Assembly (NCBI RefSeq): GCF_013705725.1
Contig: NZ_CP055481.1
Coordinates: forward strand, 1,426,001 to 1,490,000
Length of the DNA stretch: 64,000 nt
Direction of reading: 5' to 3'
DNA from: Klebsiella sp. RHBSTW-00484
GTDB lineage: Bacteria > Pseudomonadota > Gammaproteobacteria > Enterobacterales > Enterobacteriaceae
Part shown: piece by piece, positions 26,160-34,349 of the stretch
Layout: the number at the start of each line of letters is the position of its first letter
Position numbering within the stretch: position 1 is the stretch's first letter
The notes under the pieces: generated by a model
Databases searched by the model: none
The model's input: only the letters and a program-made list of their open reading frames with translations
What the model was told of the DNA's origin: nothing
Position numbers and translations under genes: made by a program

Positions 26160-27182
26160 TTAACCGGCGACCCGTGAGCCATGGTAATCTTCTCCGCGAC
26201 TCATCACCGCCCACGCTATCCGCACATTCTTGTTCGCCAGCGCCACCGTCGCGATATTCCGGTTCCGTCTTTCCGCCACCGACTGCAGCCACTGGCTCCG
26301 CCGGTCTTCTTTGCCTGCACATGTCTTCAGAACTGACCGTGCCCCGTGGATGACCAGCGTACGCAGGTAGCTGTCACCCCGCTTGCTGATATGCCCCAGC
26401 TGCTGCTTACCGCCGCTTGAGTGCTGCCGGGGAACCAGCCCCACATAAGCCGCCATCTCCCGACCGTTCTTAAACTGCGTCGCGTCACCCAACAACGCCA
26501 CCATCGCGCTGGCGGTTATCACGCCGATACCTTCTATTTTCATCAGCCGCTGGATGCAGATATCTTCCCGCGCCGCCTCTGCGAGCCGCCGGTCATGCCC
26601 CGCCACCCGGTCATCCAGCATCCGCAGCTCTTCGGCCAGCTCGCACAGCAGGCGCATAAACCGGTCATCCCACTGCTCCTGCTGTGACAGTATCTCCGGC
26701 AGCGCCTTACGCAACTGGCTGATGCCGACCGGCAGCACCACGCCGAATTCGCCCAGAAAGCCCCGTATCTCGTTGCACAGCGCCGTGCGGCTTTTTATCA
26801 CTCTGGCCCGCACGCGATGCTCCGCCTGAAGGGTCTGCTGGCGCTCTGTCTTAACCGCGACGAAGCGCATGGCGGGGCGGCTGATGGCTTCACAGATGGC
26901 TTCGGCATCGTTGGCATCATTCTTGTTGCCTTTGAGGTAAGGCTTGACGAATTTCGGGGGAATAATGCGCACGGTATGCCCCATGCGGGTGAGTTCGCGG
27001 GACCAGTAGTGGGATGATGCGCAGGCTTCAATCCCGATGGTGCAGGGAGCCAGCTGAGAGAAATAAGCGTGCATGTGGGCGCGGCGGAGAGATTTCCGCA
27101 CGACGACATGTTCATGGTGATCCACAGCATGGATCTGAAAGACATTTTTTGCCAGGTCAAGACCGATACGTTTAATATTCAT
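26160..27182 (-). CDS. IS110 family transposase (DEDD recombinase)
   Basis: A 340-residue recombinase that appears intact. The N-terminal RuvC-like domain has the DEDD residues in GLDLAKNVF, GIEACASSHYW and NDANDAEAI. The C-terminal transposase-20 domain has IEGIGVITASAMVALLG and the catalytic-Ser region VPRQHSSGGKQQLG. The ATG at 27182 has AGGAGG about 9 bases upstream; the GTG at 27191 is less likely. These enzymes use a bridge RNA to pair donor ends with a target. The gene has no frameshift, so the element may be active. Confidence 0.93.
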   Translation of the reverse strand: MNIKRIGLDLAKNVFQIHAVDHHEHVVVRKSLRRAHMHAYFSQLAPCTIGIEACASSHYWSRELTRMGHTVRIIPPKFVKPYLKGNKNDANDAEAICEAISRPAMRFVAVKTERQQTLQAEHRVRARVIKSRTALCNEIRGFLGEFGVVLPVGISQLRKALPEILSQQEQWDDRFMRLLCELAEELRMLDDRVAGHDRRLAEAAREDICIQRLMKIEGIGVITASAMVALLGDATQFKNGREMAAYVGLVPRQHSSGGKQQLGHISKRGDSYLRTLVIHGARSVLKTCAGKEDRRSQWLQSVAERRNRNIATVALANKNVRIAWAVMSRGEDYHGSRVAG

Positions 27183-27267
27183 GGTGGACACCTCCTCCTG
27201 TGGACTGCAGGTAACACTTCCAGTCTGGCACGTTCTGATGCCGTAAGGTGGGAGGTGTCCATCACAT

Positions 27268-27335
27268 CGGGCTACAAATCTTCAGCCGTCTGCAAGCCCG
27301 TAGCCCGGGTAAGGCGTTAGCCGCGACCCGGGGCC
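27268..27335. repeat. REP/BIME, right half, overlapping the end of sitD
   Basis: GGGCTAC, then CCCGTAGCCCGGGTAAGGCG and TTAGCCGCGACCCGGGG. This is the second part of the REP split by the insertion sequence. The TTA at 27317-27319 is the sitD stop codon on the minus strand, so the repeat runs into the gene. Confidence 0.75.
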
Positions 27336-28171
27336 TCGTCGGAATCGGCTTGGGTTTGACTATCGCGAACCGATGTACAGACAAACGCAATAATAAACAA
27401 CAGGGTAAACAACACTACGATGGTCGGTGCCGGGGCGCTGTCGAGATAAAACGACAGCCACACGCCGCCCAGAGAACAGCCCACCGCAATCGCCACCGCC
27501 AGCAGCAGGGCGCTGACAAACCGCCGCGTCAGCAGCAGCGCAATTGCCCCCGGGGCTATCAGCAGCGAAATCGACAAAATAATCCCCACCGCTTTTAGCG
27601 TCGCCACAATGGTCAGCGCAATCATGCACAGCAGCCCGTAATGCAGCAGCCCGCAGCGCAAACCGCTGGCTTTCGCCTGGTTCGGGTCGAAGGCGTGCAG
27701 CAGAAAATCGCGCCACTTCAGGCCGATAATCAGCGCGATCGCCAGCGCAATCAGCGACGTTTGCACAATGTCGCTGGCGGAAATACCCAGCATGTCGCCA
27801 AACAGAATATGGTCGAGATGCACCTCCGACTGAATCGACACGTACAGCACCAGCCCTGCGCCAAACATCCCGGAAAACACAATTCCCATAATCGTATCGC
27901 GCTTGATGCGGCTGTTATCGTCGAGATAACCGGTGGCGATGGCGCAGAATAACCCGGCGATAAACGCGCCGATAGCGAACGGGATGCCGATGATATATGC
28001 CATCACCACGCCCGGAAAAACCGCGTGACTCATGGCGTCGCCCATCAGCGCCCAGCCTTTTAACACCAAAAATACCGACAGCAGCGCGCAGGGAATGGCA
28101 ACGATAATCGCCACCAGCATGGCGTTAATCATAAAAGAGAACTGGAACGGTTCGAGCAGAGTGGTCAGCAT
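27317..28171 (-). CDS. sitD: Mn/Fe ABC transporter permease SitD
   Basis: A 284-residue ABC-3 family permease with about eight hydrophobic segments ([20 protein letters not shown] at the start, GWALMGDAMSHAVFPGVVMAY at about 45-65). The start at 28171 overlaps the sitC stop by 7 bp. The last few residues (APGRG) and the stop codon are encoded inside a REP element, so the native C-terminus may have been replaced. With SitC it forms the inner-membrane channel for manganese and ferrous iron. Confidence 0.9.
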   Translation of the reverse strand: MLTTLLEPFQFSFMINAMLVAIIVAIPCALLSVFLVLKGWALMGDAMSHAVFPGVVMAYIIGIPFAIGAFIAGLFCAIATGYLDDNSRIKRDTIMGIVFSGMFGAGLVLYVSIQSEVHLDHILFGDMLGISASDIVQTSLIALAIALIIGLKWRDFLLHAFDPNQAKASGLRCGLLHYGLLCMIALTIVATLKAVGIILSISLLIAPGAIALLLTRRFVSALLLAVAIAVGCSLGGVWLSFYLDSAPAPTIVVLFTLLFIIAFVCTSVRDSQTQADSDEAPGRG

Positions 28172-29013
28172 GTGGCCTCCCTGGCGCGGCGACGGCTGGC
28201 GAGCAGGCCGTGCTTCGGCGCGAAAACGAAAGCGACTAAAAACAGCAACGTCTGGGCCACAACGATAATCCCGCCGGTTGCCCCGTCCAGATAGTAACTC
28301 AGCCACGCGCCGAAAAAGCTGGTCAGGCTGCCGATAGCCACGGCGATCGCCAGCAGGCGCGGAAAGCGGTCGGTCAGCAGCCAGGCGGTGGCACCGGGCG
28401 TGACGACCAGGCAAATCACCAGAAATGCGCCGACGGTTTGCAATGCCGCGACGGTACAGGCCGCCAGCAGGGTGAAAAATAGCAGCTTCAGCCCGGTGGT
28501 GTTCAGGCCAATCGAGCGGGCGTGGTTCTCATCGAAAAAGGTCACCATCAGGTCTTTCCACTTCAACAGCAGAATCGCCATCGAAATAAAGCCAATCGCC
28601 GCCAGCTGAATAATATCCTCTGGAGCAATGGCCAAAATATTGCCGAGAATAATGGTCTGGATATTCACCGAGGTCGGGTTAAGCGACACCATAAACAGGC
28701 CGATACCGAAAAATGAAGAGAAGATCAGGCCGATAATCGCGTCTTCCTTCAGCTTCGAGCGCTGGTTAAGAAACAGCATGCTGCCCGCCGCCAGCCCGCC
28801 GGAAAGAAACGCCCCCAGCGCGAAGGGCAGGCCGAGCATATAAGCGCCCGCCACGCCGGGTACGATGGAGTGGGAGAGGGCATCGCCAATCAGCGACCAG
28901 CCCTTGAGCATCAGATAGCAGGAGAGAAATGCGCACACCCCGCCCACCAGCGCCGAAACCCACATCGCGTTGAGCATGTATTGATAACCAAACGGCTCCA
29001 GCAGCCAGCTCAT
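28165..29013 (-). CDS. sitC: Mn/Fe ABC transporter permease SitC
   Basis: A 282-residue ABC-3 family permease, similar to SitD ([41 protein letters not shown]). Eight or nine membrane segments are expected. The start overlaps sitB by 4 bp and the end overlaps sitD by 7 bp. Paired SitC and SitD permeases are the usual arrangement of sitABCD. Confidence 0.9.
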   Translation of the reverse strand: MSWLLEPFGYQYMLNAMWVSALVGGVCAFLSCYLMLKGWSLIGDALSHSIVPGVAGAYMLGLPFALGAFLSGGLAAGSMLFLNQRSKLKEDAIIGLIFSSFFGIGLFMVSLNPTSVNIQTIILGNILAIAPEDIIQLAAIGFISMAILLLKWKDLMVTFFDENHARSIGLNTTGLKLLFFTLLAACTVAALQTVGAFLVICLVVTPGATAWLLTDRFPRLLAIAVAIGSLTSFFGAWLSYYLDGATGGIIVVAQTLLFLVAFVFAPKHGLLASRRRAREATC

Positions 29014-29831
29014 CTTTCGCCTCCCGCCGCCCGGCGGCTGATAAACGGGCGCTCATCGTCGGTAATGATCCTCTCTTCCGCCCCGCTCAGCACCACGTGG
29101 CGCAGCACGCCGCTAAAGGCGAGTTCGAGGTTTTCCGCGGTAAAGGTGGTTTCCGTCGGGCCGCTAGCCAGCACGGTGCCTTTTACCATCACTGTGTAGT
29201 CGCAGAACTCGCTTACCGAACCGAGGTTATGCGTTGAAACCAGCATGGTGCAACCTTCGTCGCGCAGCTCCCGCAGCAGGGTGATAATGCGCGCTTCGGT
29301 CTGCACATCGACGCCGGTAAAGGGTTCATCCAGCAGAATGACTTTCCCCTGCTGGGCGATAGCGCGGGCGAGAAACACGCGCTTTTTCTGCCCTCCGGAG
29401 AGTTCGCCTATCTGCCGATGGCGATACTCGCTCATGCCGACCCGCTCCAGCGCGGCGTCGACAATCTCATGGTCGCGTGATTTTGCCCGCCGCAGCCAGC
29501 CCATATGGCCGTAGCGGCCCATCATCACCACATCTTCCACCAGCACCGGGAAGGACCAGTCCACCTCTTCCGACTGCGGAACATAGGCCACGAGGTTCTG
29601 GCGCAGAGCGCGGTTAACCGTTTGACCAAGAATGGCGATATCGCCCCGGCCCACGCGCACGAAGCCCATCAGCGCTTTAAACAGCGTCGATTTTCCCGAA
29701 CCGTTCACCCCGACCAGCGCGGCAATTGAGCTGCGCGGGACGCTAAATGAAGCATCGCGCAGGGCGGTATGCCCGTTGCGATAGGTTACGCTGACGTTGT
29801 TGACCGCGAGGCCCGGCAGCTCGTGACTCAT
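29010..29831 (-). CDS. sitB: Mn/Fe ABC transporter ATPase SitB
   Basis: A 273-residue ATPase with Walker A ([14 protein letters not shown]), Q-loop ([10 protein letters not shown]), signature [15 protein letters not shown], Walker B ([12 protein letters not shown]) and H-loop (VSTHNLG). The QSEEVDW stretch is characteristic of manganese/zinc-type ABC ATPases. It overlaps sitA and sitC by 4 bp each. Confidence 0.92.
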   Translation of the reverse strand: MSHELPGLAVNNVSVTYRNGHTALRDASFSVPRSSIAALVGVNGSGKSTLFKALMGFVRVGRGDIAILGQTVNRALRQNLVAYVPQSEEVDWSFPVLVEDVVMMGRYGHMGWLRRAKSRDHEIVDAALERVGMSEYRHRQIGELSGGQKKRVFLARAIAQQGKVILLDEPFTGVDVQTEARIITLLRELRDEGCTMLVSTHNLGSVSEFCDYTVMVKGTVLASGPTETTFTAENLELAFSGVLRHVVLSGAEERIITDDERPFISRRAAGGER

Positions 29832-30745
29832 GCCTGTTTCCTTAGTCCGTCGTTGATACCCTGGACGATGGTTTCGGTGGTGACGCGCAGCAGGTCGAGG
29901 TAGGTCGGAACCGGACCGTCGGCGGCGCTCAGGGAGTCGACGTACAGGACGCCGCCATAGTGGGCACCCGCTTCCCGTGCTACTTGACGCGCGGGTTTAT
30001 CGGAGATAGTGCTTTCGCTAAAGATAGTCGGGATACGCTCTTTCTTCATGGTGTCGATGGTTTTGCGCACCTGCTGCGGCGTGCCCTGCTGGTCGGCGTT
30101 GATCGGCCACAGATAGAGTTCCTGCAGGCCGTTATCGCGGGCCAGATAGGAGAACGCACCTTCGCTAGTCACCAGCCAGCGCTTATCCTGCGGCAGCTTC
30201 GCCAGTTCCGCCTTCAGCGGCGCCATGGTCTGGCGGATCTTCTCTTTGTAGGCTTCGGCGTTCTGGCGATAGGTATCGGCATTGACAGGATCGTATTTCA
30301 CCAGCGCGTCACGAATATTATCGACATAGATCAGCGCGTTATCCGCCGACATCCAGGCGTGCGGGTTAGGCTTGCCGTTATACGGACCATCACTGATGCC
30401 CATCGGCTGAATCCCGTTGCTGACCACCACTTCCGGCACGTCGTTCAGGTGCTGATAAAAACGGGCAAACCACAGCTCAAGGTTCAGGCCGTTGGTGAGG
30501 ATCAACTGAGCGCCCTGTGCGCGTTTAATATCGCCGGGAGTAGGCTGATATTCATGAATCTCGGCTCCCGGTTTAGTAATTGAGCTGACGTCGGCGGCGT
30601 CACCCGCGATGTTCTGCGCCATATCGGCGATCACGGTGAAGGTGGTGATGACTTTGAATTTGTCTTTCGCCTGCGCCGGAGTGATGGCAAAGAGCGCCAG
30701 AGTCGCAGCAAACATCAGGTGCTTCAGAGGTGGCAGATGCAGCAT
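29828..30745 (-). CDS. sitA: Periplasmic Mn/Fe-binding protein SitA
   Basis: A 305-residue cluster A-I binding protein. The signal peptide is [20 protein letters not shown] then ITPAQA. The expected metal ligands are His in [13 protein letters not shown], His in [10 protein letters not shown], Glu in [11 protein letters not shown] and Asp in VLYVDSLS. The start at 30745 is chosen because AGGGA lies 6 bases before it; the ATG four codons upstream lacks a ribosome site. It is the first gene of sitABCD and follows a promoter with two MntR-like palindromes. Confidence 0.9.
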   Translation of the reverse strand: MLHLPPLKHLMFAATLALFAITPAQAKDKFKVITTFTVIADMAQNIAGDAADVSSITKPGAEIHEYQPTPGDIKRAQGAQLILTNGLNLELWFARFYQHLNDVPEVVVSNGIQPMGISDGPYNGKPNPHAWMSADNALIYVDNIRDALVKYDPVNADTYRQNAEAYKEKIRQTMAPLKAELAKLPQDKRWLVTSEGAFSYLARDNGLQELYLWPINADQQGTPQQVRKTIDTMKKERIPTIFSESTISDKPARQVAREAGAHYGGVLYVDSLSAADGPVPTYLDLLRVTTETIVQGINDGLRKQA

Positions 30746-30781
30746 AAGGTCCCTCATAATATTGTGGTTAATTAATCATCA

Positions 30782-30820
30782 TTTATAGCCGTTGCTATGT
30801 TATATAGCACAAGCTATTTA
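30782..30820. promoter_or_regulatory. Two adjacent MntR-like palindromes in the sit promoter
   Basis: The first (30782-30801) has the halves TTTATAGC and GCTATGTT around CGTT. The second (30801-30820) has ATAGC and GCTAT around ACAA. Both follow the E. coli MntR pattern ATAGC-N4-GCTAT; the first also matches the outer bases on its right side. They lie 37-76 bases before the sitA start. Confidence 0.65.
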
Positions 30821-30822
30821 TA

Positions 30823-30841
30823 AATGAAAATAATTCTTATT
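30823..30841. promoter_or_regulatory. Fur-like site in the sit promoter
   Basis: AATGAAAATAATTCTTATT matches the core Fur consensus TGATAATNATTATCA at 11 of 15 positions. Dual Fur and MntR control is established for sit operons. Confidence 0.5.
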
Positions 30842-30921
30842 TAGATGTAAGGGAAATGATTAGCATGGGAATAAAGCGATATAGGAGGAAGACCCGGTCA
30901 GAAGAGAGACCGGGGCAAAGA

Positions 30922-31884
30922 TTAAGATAAATCAGCCACCGACTGGCGTGGGATCAGGCGACCCGTCAGCGTGCGTCCTTCGAAGGAGAAGGTAGGGCGC
31001 TCGTCGATCAGGCTGCGGATGCGCTGAATACAGTTTTCCATCAACTGCTCCAGCGGCCAGGAAATGCACGTCAGCGGCGGATTCAGCAGCGAGGCGAGGG
31101 GAGAATCCTCAAGGCTTAGCAGCGAGACCTCCTGCGGCACGGCGACGTTAAATTCGCGCAGCAGACGCATCGCTTCCGCAGCGTAGCGGTCGCGTTTAAC
31201 GATAATCACCGAATATTTGCTGAAGCTATTAATCAGCGTCAGCAGCGCCTGCTCGACGTTGTCGTTGGCCGCCAGCATCAGCTGTCGGTTAAACGGGATA
31301 GAGTAGTTTTGCAGAACGTTGCGATAGCCTTCGAGCATCTGGCGGCTGGCGTCATCGCTGTCGTTATCGGTCAGCAGGGCAATATTGCGGTGGCCTTTGC
31401 CAATCACGTAGCGGCAGGCGCTCTCGGTGGCAAATGCATAGTCGTAGCCCTGATTATTGACCCCGGCGACGCTAAACCTGTCGAAGGAGATAACGTTGCG
31501 TGGGGTATCGGCAGCGACGGCACCGAGCACCACCACCGCGACGCACTGGCGCTGTAAATCGTCAACCACCGCCGCCTGTTCAGCCGCATCCGTCACGTAT
31601 TGCACAATCAGGTTTTTATTCAGCCCCTTCAGCGCTAATGACAGCATCGGCAGCAGGCGTGCGCCGCTGCTTTCGTCGTTCGCCGGAATCACCAGCCCCA
31701 CGTGATTGGATGTCTGACTGGCGAGGTTTTGCGCGGCAAAGCTTGGGCGGTAGTTGAGTTCTTCTACTGCCCGTAAAACGGCCTCGCGGCTCTCTTCGCG
31801 CACGCCACGTGTGCCGGTCAGCACGCGGGATACCGTCGCCCGGGAGACATTCGCTAATCTTGAAACATCATCAATGGTTGGCAT
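30922..31884 (-). CDS. LacI-family regulator of the sugar-polymer locus
   Basis: A 320-residue LacI/GalR protein: N-terminal HTH (TIDDVSRLANVSRATVSRVL) with hinge helix (YRPSFAAQNLAS), then a periplasmic-binding-like sensor domain. It is distinct from AscG, which is encoded at 60227-61240. It lies downstream of the EIIB-EIIC-EIIA genes on the same strand, separated by a tandem repeat. Its likely operators are the two palindromes with core CGGAAAGCGCTTTCCG at 34226 and 35742, both of classic LacI form. The sugar it senses is unknown. Confidence 0.88.
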   Translation of the reverse strand: MPTIDDVSRLANVSRATVSRVLTGTRGVREESREAVLRAVEELNYRPSFAAQNLASQTSNHVGLVIPANDESSGARLLPMLSLALKGLNKNLIVQYVTDAAEQAAVVDDLQRQCVAVVVLGAVAADTPRNVISFDRFSVAGVNNQGYDYAFATESACRYVIGKGHRNIALLTDNDSDDASRQMLEGYRNVLQNYSIPFNRQLMLAANDNVEQALLTLINSFSKYSVIIVKRDRYAAEAMRLLREFNVAVPQEVSLLSLEDSPLASLLNPPLTCISWPLEQLMENCIQRIRSLIDERPTFSFEGRTLTGRLIPRQSVADLS

Positions 31885-31998
31885 GGCATTTTCTGTCTGA
31901 ATATTTTCGCCTAGCTTAGCATACCTGCTGAAAAAAGTGTCTATCGCCAGCGGCCTTCAGCGCTTGCCTGAACTGGCAATCAGCCCGCGCCACCGCCC

Positions 31999-32209
31999 GG
32001 TTTTCCCCCTCTCCCTTTTGGGGAGAGGGCCGGGGTGAGGGGCAGCCCTACGCGTGCAACGGTCGCCCGGTTTTCTCCCTCTCCCTTTTGGGGAGAGGGC
32101 CGGGGTGAGGGGGTAAACCTACGCGTGCAGCGGTCGCCCGGTTTTCTCCCTCTCCCTTTTGGGGAGAGGGCCGGGGTGAGGGGGCAGCCCTACGCGTGCA
32201 GCGGTCGCG
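31999..32209. repeat. Three tandem 70-71 bp units containing a palindromic repeat
   Basis: Units begin at 31999, 32069 and 32140. Each carries CCCTCTCCCTTTTGGGGAGA plus GGGCCGGGGTGAGG, a palindromic REP-like unit found elsewhere in the window, and a tail CCTACGCGTGCA(A/G)CGGTCG. In the third unit the tail is the real 3' end of the EIIA gene, so the earlier tails are copies of coding sequence. With 31885-31998 this fills the 305-bp gap between the LacI gene and the EIIA gene; nothing else is seen there. Confidence 0.85.
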
Positions 32210-32504
32210 AGCGGTAAATCGCAATCAGCTCGCCGATCAGCTCTTTCGCCAGAATCGAAGTCATCAAATGATCCTGGGCGTGAACCATCACCAGCGTCAT
32301 TTTGGTCTTTCCCTCGCCTTCGTCGGCTTCAATCAGCTGCGTCTGCACCAGATGCGCCTCGCGGGCAAAATGCGCCGCTTCTTTCATCTTCTCGTCGGCT
32401 GCGGCGAAATCGCCCTCTTTAGCGCAGCTCAGCGCTTCGTAGCACAGGCTACGCGACTGCCCGGCGTTGATGATGATACCCATCACCTGTTCTTCTAATT
32501 CCAT
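32190..32504 (-). CDS. PTS EIIA, lactose/chitobiose family
   Basis: A 104-residue helical protein of the EIIA-Lac family. The phosphorylated residue is His75 in VMVHAQDHLMTS; Asp78 and His79 follow as usual. It takes phosphate from HPr and passes it to the EIIB encoded upstream. The stop codon lies in the last unit of the tandem repeat. It is the third gene of an EIIB-EIIC-EIIA unit, the same subunits as ChbBCA and the B. subtilis gmu system. Confidence 0.92.
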   Translation of the reverse strand: MELEEQVMGIIINAGQSRSLCYEALSCAKEGDFAAADEKMKEAAHFAREAHLVQTQLIEADEGEGKTKMTLVMVHAQDHLMTSILAKELIGELIAIYRSRPLHA

Positions 32505-32527
32505 GACAAACCTCTGAATAGTATGAA

Positions 32528-33850
32528 TTATGCGGATTGCGGCGCGCCTTCGGCCTGCGCAACGGCGTTAGCGTGTTCTTGCTCCAGCAGCTGTTTTTCG
32601 TAGGCTTTGAGGAACGGCAGATACATCACCATCGCTGTCGCCATACAAATCAGGCACATGATCACCGGGCTAAAGCTCCAGTTCGCCGCCCAGGAGGCAC
32701 CGATAGGGGCCGGAGTCGTCCACGGCGTCATCGACACCACGCGGCTCACCAGGTCCAGCTTCAGCGCGAAGTACGCCAGCGTTGCGTTGATCATCGGTAC
32801 CAGCACAAACGGCAGGAAGAACAGCGGATTCATAATGATTGGCGCGCCGAACAGAATCGGTTCGTTGATGTTAAATACGCCCGGCACCACGCCCATACGG
32901 CCAATAGTACGCAGATGAATAGCCTTGCTGCGCATCAGCATCAGCGCCAGCGGCAGCGTGGAACCAACGCCGCCAATCAGCAGATAGTGATCCCAGAAAC
33001 CTTGCACGTAGATATGCGGGATCGCCGTCCCTGCGGCCATCGCCGCCTGGTTGATCGACAGGTTGGCCATCCAGAACGGGTTCATAATCCCGGTAACGAT
33101 CAGCGCTCCGTGGATCCCGGCAAACCACAATACCTGGCACACCAGTACCGACAGCAGGATCGCTGGTAAGGTATCGGAGGCCGCCACCAGCGGTTTTACC
33201 AGCGACATGATCGCTTCCGGAATGATCATCCCCAGCTGAGCTTCGATAAACAGGTTCAGCGGATGCAGCGTCAGCACGATCGCCAACACCGGGATCAGGA
33301 TTTCAAACGAGCGCGCCACGCCAGCCGGCACTTCCGGCGGCAGACGAATGGTAATGTTGTGACGCTTGAGGAAGGCGTACAGCTCGGTGGAGTAAATCGC
33401 CACCAGAATGGCGGTGAAGATCCCCTGACCGGAGAAATAGGCGGTGGAGATCTGCCCATCTTTCAACGGCGCGGCCACCAACAGAAACGACATCAGCGAT
33501 AGCATCCCGGCGGTTAGAGGGTCCAGATTGTGGTGCTTCGCCAGGCTCGCGGCGATCCCGACGGCGATAAACAGCGTCATCACCCCCATGCTGAAGTTAA
33601 ACGGCAGCATCAGCGCGTCGCGATGATCGAGAGAAAATTGCAGCCAGGCGCGGGCAAAGCCCCAGCTGGTATCCGGTGAAAACGGCGGGAATATAAATAC
33701 CAGTAAAAACGAGCCGACGATCATAAAGGGCAGGGCGGTAATAAAGCCGTCGCGGATCGAGGTGACATATTTTTGCTGGCCGATCGCCCCCGCCATGGGG
33801 GTGATCTTCTGTTCAATCACGGTGATCAACTTAGCGTACAGAGAGCTCAT
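32528..33850 (-). CDS. PTS EIIC, lactose/cellobiose family
   Basis: A 440-residue permease with about ten membrane segments. Family motifs are LVCQVLWFAGIHGALIVTGIMNPFW (in part at about residues 235-260), the periplasmic-gate region YLLIGGVGSTLPL and the substrate-site motif FNINEPILFGAPIIMNP near residues 310-326. It imports and phosphorylates beta-linked disaccharides or oligosaccharides together with EIIB and EIIA. EIIC proteins of this family act on cellobiose, chitobiose or mannobiose; the locus suggests manno- or cello-oligosaccharides. Confidence 0.93.
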   Translation of the reverse strand: MSSLYAKLITVIEQKITPMAGAIGQQKYVTSIRDGFITALPFMIVGSFLLVFIFPPFSPDTSWGFARAWLQFSLDHRDALMLPFNFSMGVMTLFIAVGIAASLAKHHNLDPLTAGMLSLMSFLLVAAPLKDGQISTAYFSGQGIFTAILVAIYSTELYAFLKRHNITIRLPPEVPAGVARSFEILIPVLAIVLTLHPLNLFIEAQLGMIIPEAIMSLVKPLVAASDTLPAILLSVLVCQVLWFAGIHGALIVTGIMNPFWMANLSINQAAMAAGTAIPHIYVQGFWDHYLLIGGVGSTLPLALMLMRSKAIHLRTIGRMGVVPGVFNINEPILFGAPIIMNPLFFLPFVLVPMINATLAYFALKLDLVSRVVSMTPWTTPAPIGASWAANWSFSPVIMCLICMATAMVMYLPFLKAYEKQLLEQEHANAVAQAEGAPQSA

Positions 33851-33859
33851 GATCTTTCC

Positions 33860-34174
33860 TTAGTTTTTGTTATCAATAAGGGAAAGCGCGAAATCCAGTA
33901 CGGCACCGCCTTTTTGCATGCCGTAGTCCATCATGTTGATGGGTTCCACGCGGATCCCGTATTTATCGGCCTGTTTTTGCAGGTCTTTCTGCATGTATTT
34001 CACCTGCGGTCCCAGCAGTACCACCTGGTAATGACCGACCTGCTGATCGAATTCCGCGACGCCAAAGGCATTGATCTCTACCGGCAGCCTGCGCTGCTCG
34101 GCTTCGGCGACCATTTTTTTCACCAGCAGGCTGGTGGACATGCCCGCAGAACAACACAACATTATCTTTTTCAT
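33860..34174 (-). CDS. PTS EIIB, lactose/cellobiose family
   Basis: A 104-residue EIIB with the phosphocysteine motif LCCSAGMSTS close to the N-terminus (Cys8). It also has YQVVLLGPQVKYM, the usual contact region. It is the first gene of the EIIB-EIIC-EIIA unit and lies 9 bp before the EIIC gene. The upstream divergent promoter carries a LacI-type palindrome and a CRP-like site shared with the second EIIC gene. Confidence 0.93.
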   Translation of the reverse strand: MKKIMLCCSAGMSTSLLVKKMVAEAEQRRLPVEINAFGVAEFDQQVGHYQVVLLGPQVKYMQKDLQKQADKYGIRVEPINMMDYGMQKGGAVLDFALSLIDNKN

Positions 34175-34225
34175 AAACCGCTCCTGATGAGTTGGATGTG
34201 CCGACTATAGTCATAATGGATATAA

Positions 34226-34245
34226 AACGGAAAGCGCTTTCCGTT
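34226..34245. promoter_or_regulatory. LacI-type operator 1 (divergent promoter)
   Basis: AACGGAAAGCGCTTTCCGTT is a perfect 20-bp palindrome between the EIIB gene (51 bases away) and the second EIIC gene. It is followed by CGTGGAT, nearly the same as after operator 2 (TGTGGAT). Confidence 0.8.
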
Positions 34246-34260
34246 CGTGGATTTATTTAT

Positions 34261-34276
34261 TGTGACCACGATCACC
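34261..34276. promoter_or_regulatory. CRP-like site in the divergent promoter
   Basis: TGTGACCACGATCACC matches TGTGA-N6-TCACA at 9 of 10 conserved positions. It lies 15 bases from operator 1. Confidence 0.65.
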
Positions 34277-34349
34277 TATGGCGGGCTTTTACTTTACTCA
34301 GGAGTGCGCGATCATCCCGGCGATAAAACTATTCCTATAAGGCAGGACT

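Larger units (their letters stand above)
25880..27269 (-). mobile_element. IS110 family (IS1111-type) insertion sequence in a REP
   Basis: About 1390 bp. Both junctions can be read because the target is a REP: the left flank ends CTGTCCG and the right flank begins CGGGCTAC, so a CG dinucleotide is shared. Subterminal 13-bp inverted repeats (ATGGACACCTCCC at 25883-25895, GGGAGGTGTCCAT at 27250-27262) sit a few bases inside the ends, as in the IS1111 subgroup. One transposase gene is present on the minus strand. About 280 bp of noncoding DNA follows it, and about 85 bp precede it. No classical target-site duplication is present. Confidence 0.85.

Noticed and set aside
25880..27269. IS110 element as a cause of gene disruption
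   Set aside because: Both flanks are REP sequence, so no gene is broken by the insertion.
31999..32209. Possible CRISPR array
   Set aside because: Three units only, with almost no variable spacer. The units contain a palindromic REP-like core and gene-end sequence, and no cas gene is present.
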